Assembly: GCA_023388235.1 (NCBI GenBank)
Contig: JAEWGQ010000226.1
Location: 1 to 12,548 of the forward strand
Source: Actinomycetes bacterium
Lineage (GTDB): Bacteria > Actinomycetota > Actinomycetes > Actinomycetales > Cellulomonadaceae
DNA length: 12,548 nt
Reading direction: 5' to 3'
The position numbers and the translations under genes are program-made. The notes beneath the pieces are model-generated. The model worked only from the letters and a program-made list of their open reading frames with translations. It was not told the origin of the DNA and did no database searches. This document shows, in pieces, positions 11,927-12,548 of this stretch (the stretch's first letter is position 1; the number at the start of each line of letters is the position of its first letter).

Positions 11927-12548
11927 ATGGCACGAGCAGTCGGCATCGACCTGGGCACCACCAACTCCGTGGTGGCCGTCCTCGAGGGCGGGGAGCCCAC
12001 GGTCATCGCCAACGCGGAGGGCGCGCGCACGACCCCCTCGGTCGTGGCGTTCTCCAAGACCGGCGAGGTCCTCGTCGGTGAGGTCGCCAAGCGGCAGGCC
12101 GTCACCAACGTCGACCGCACCATCTCGTCCGTCAAGCGCCACATGGGCACGGACTGGACCACCGAGATCGACGACAAGAAGTACACGGCGCAGGAGATCT
12201 CCGCCCGCGTGCTCGGCAAGCTGAAGCGCGACGCCGAGCAGTACCTGGGCGAGCCCGTCACGGACGCCGTCATCACCGTCCCGGCGTACTTCAACGACGC
12301 CGAGCGCCAGGCCACGAAGGACGCCGGCCAGATCGCCGGCCTCAACGTGCTGCGCATCGTCAACGAGCCCACCGCGGCGGCCCTGGCCTACGGCCTCGAG
12401 AAGGGCAAGGAGGACGAGCTGATCCTCGTCTTCGACCTCGGCGGCGGCACGTTCGACGTCTCCCTGCTCGAGGTGGGCAAGGACGACGACTTCTCGACCA
12501 TCGAGGTCCGCGCGACCTCCGGCGACAACCGCCTCGGCGGCGACGACT
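11927..12548 (+). CDS. dnaK: Chaperone DnaK (Hsp70), N-terminal ATPase part (partial)
   Basis: The first 207 residues of the Hsp70 chaperone; the gene runs off the right edge. Actin-like ATPase motifs are all present: GIDLGTTNS (6-14, phosphate 1), VPAYFND (118-124), [11 protein letters not shown] (146-156) and [17 protein letters not shown] (168-184, phosphate 2). The segment after residue 70 ([20 protein letters not shown]) is short, lacking the insert found in DnaK of most Gram-negative bacteria, as expected for an actinomycete. ATG 11927 is set by AAGGAG (11914-11919) seven bases upstream. DnaK binds exposed hydrophobic peptide segments and cycles with DnaJ and GrpE, whose genes commonly follow it. 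Control by HspR through two HAIR elements is strongly suggested by the upstream sequence. Confidence 0.99.
   Translation, partial: MARAVGIDLGTTNSVVAVLEGGEPTVIANAEGARTTPSVVAFSKTGEVLVGEVAKRQAVTNVDRTISSVKRHMGTDWTTEIDDKKYTAQEISARVLGKLKRDAEQYLGEPVTDAVITVPAYFNDAERQATKDAGQIAGLNVLRIVNEPTAAALAYGLEKGKEDELILVFDLGGGTFDVSLLEVGKDDDFSTIEVRATSGDNRLGGDD

Noticed and set aside
7652..12142. Very long minus-strand open frame of nearly 1,500 codons
   Set aside because: It runs antisense or out of frame across several genes with clear family motifs (cold-shock, DHFR-like, DnaK, SDR-like). Its translation is Arg/Ala/Gly/Pro-rich without motifs, as expected from high-GC shadow frames.

Overview
The window is very GC-rich, with G or C at most third codon positions. 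It carries tightly packed genes, several apparent leaderless GTG/ATG starts with TAnnnT-type -10 boxes, a DnaK of the Gram-positive type (no N-terminal quadrant insert) and HspR-type HAIR operators before dnaK. Together these point to the chromosome of a high-GC actinomycete, probably a Cellulomonas-like member of the Micrococcales. The genus is an inference. No rRNA, tRNA, CRISPR array or insertion sequence was seen, and no gene-free stretch exceeds 300 bases.

Left part (1-3958). The window opens inside the C-terminal end of an Nramp-type metal transporter, followed by a TetR-family repressor. Next is a visibly lower-GC gene (1210-2229) for an unrecognised protein with an N-terminal Cys/Cys/His/Cys zinc-like site, the best candidate here for acquired DNA. 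On the minus strand lies a two-gene unit, a four-helix DUF2975 membrane protein and a YozG-like XRE regulator joined by a TGATG overlap. Its promoter carries a perfect 17-bp dyad plus a third half-site. A pentapeptide-repeat/DinB-like fusion gene follows on the plus strand.

Central part (3988-7797). A DesK/NarX-type histidine kinase and a LuxR-type response regulator (GTGA overlap) are divergent from an FtsX-like permease and its ABC ATPase. Gene content, order and divergence match the ChrSA-HrtBA haem-sensing and haem-export loci known from corynebacteria. The proposed circuit is a membrane sensor that activates the regulator, which switches on the exporter from the 169-base intergenic region.

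Right part (7801-12548). A 516-residue SDR-fold protein carries a four-cysteine zinc module and lacks both the canonical SDR catalytic Ser and Tyr. It is divergent from a protein with four tandem cold-shock domains, the last one set off by an RGG-rich linker. Then come a short Nudix-like protein of uncertain activity, a RibD/DHFR-like reductase, and the start of dnaK behind two HAIR elements, one of which overlaps the proposed -10 box.

The least described items are the four-CSD/RGG protein, the SDR-like protein with a lost catalytic dyad, the low-GC zinc-site protein, and the DUF2975/XRE operator.
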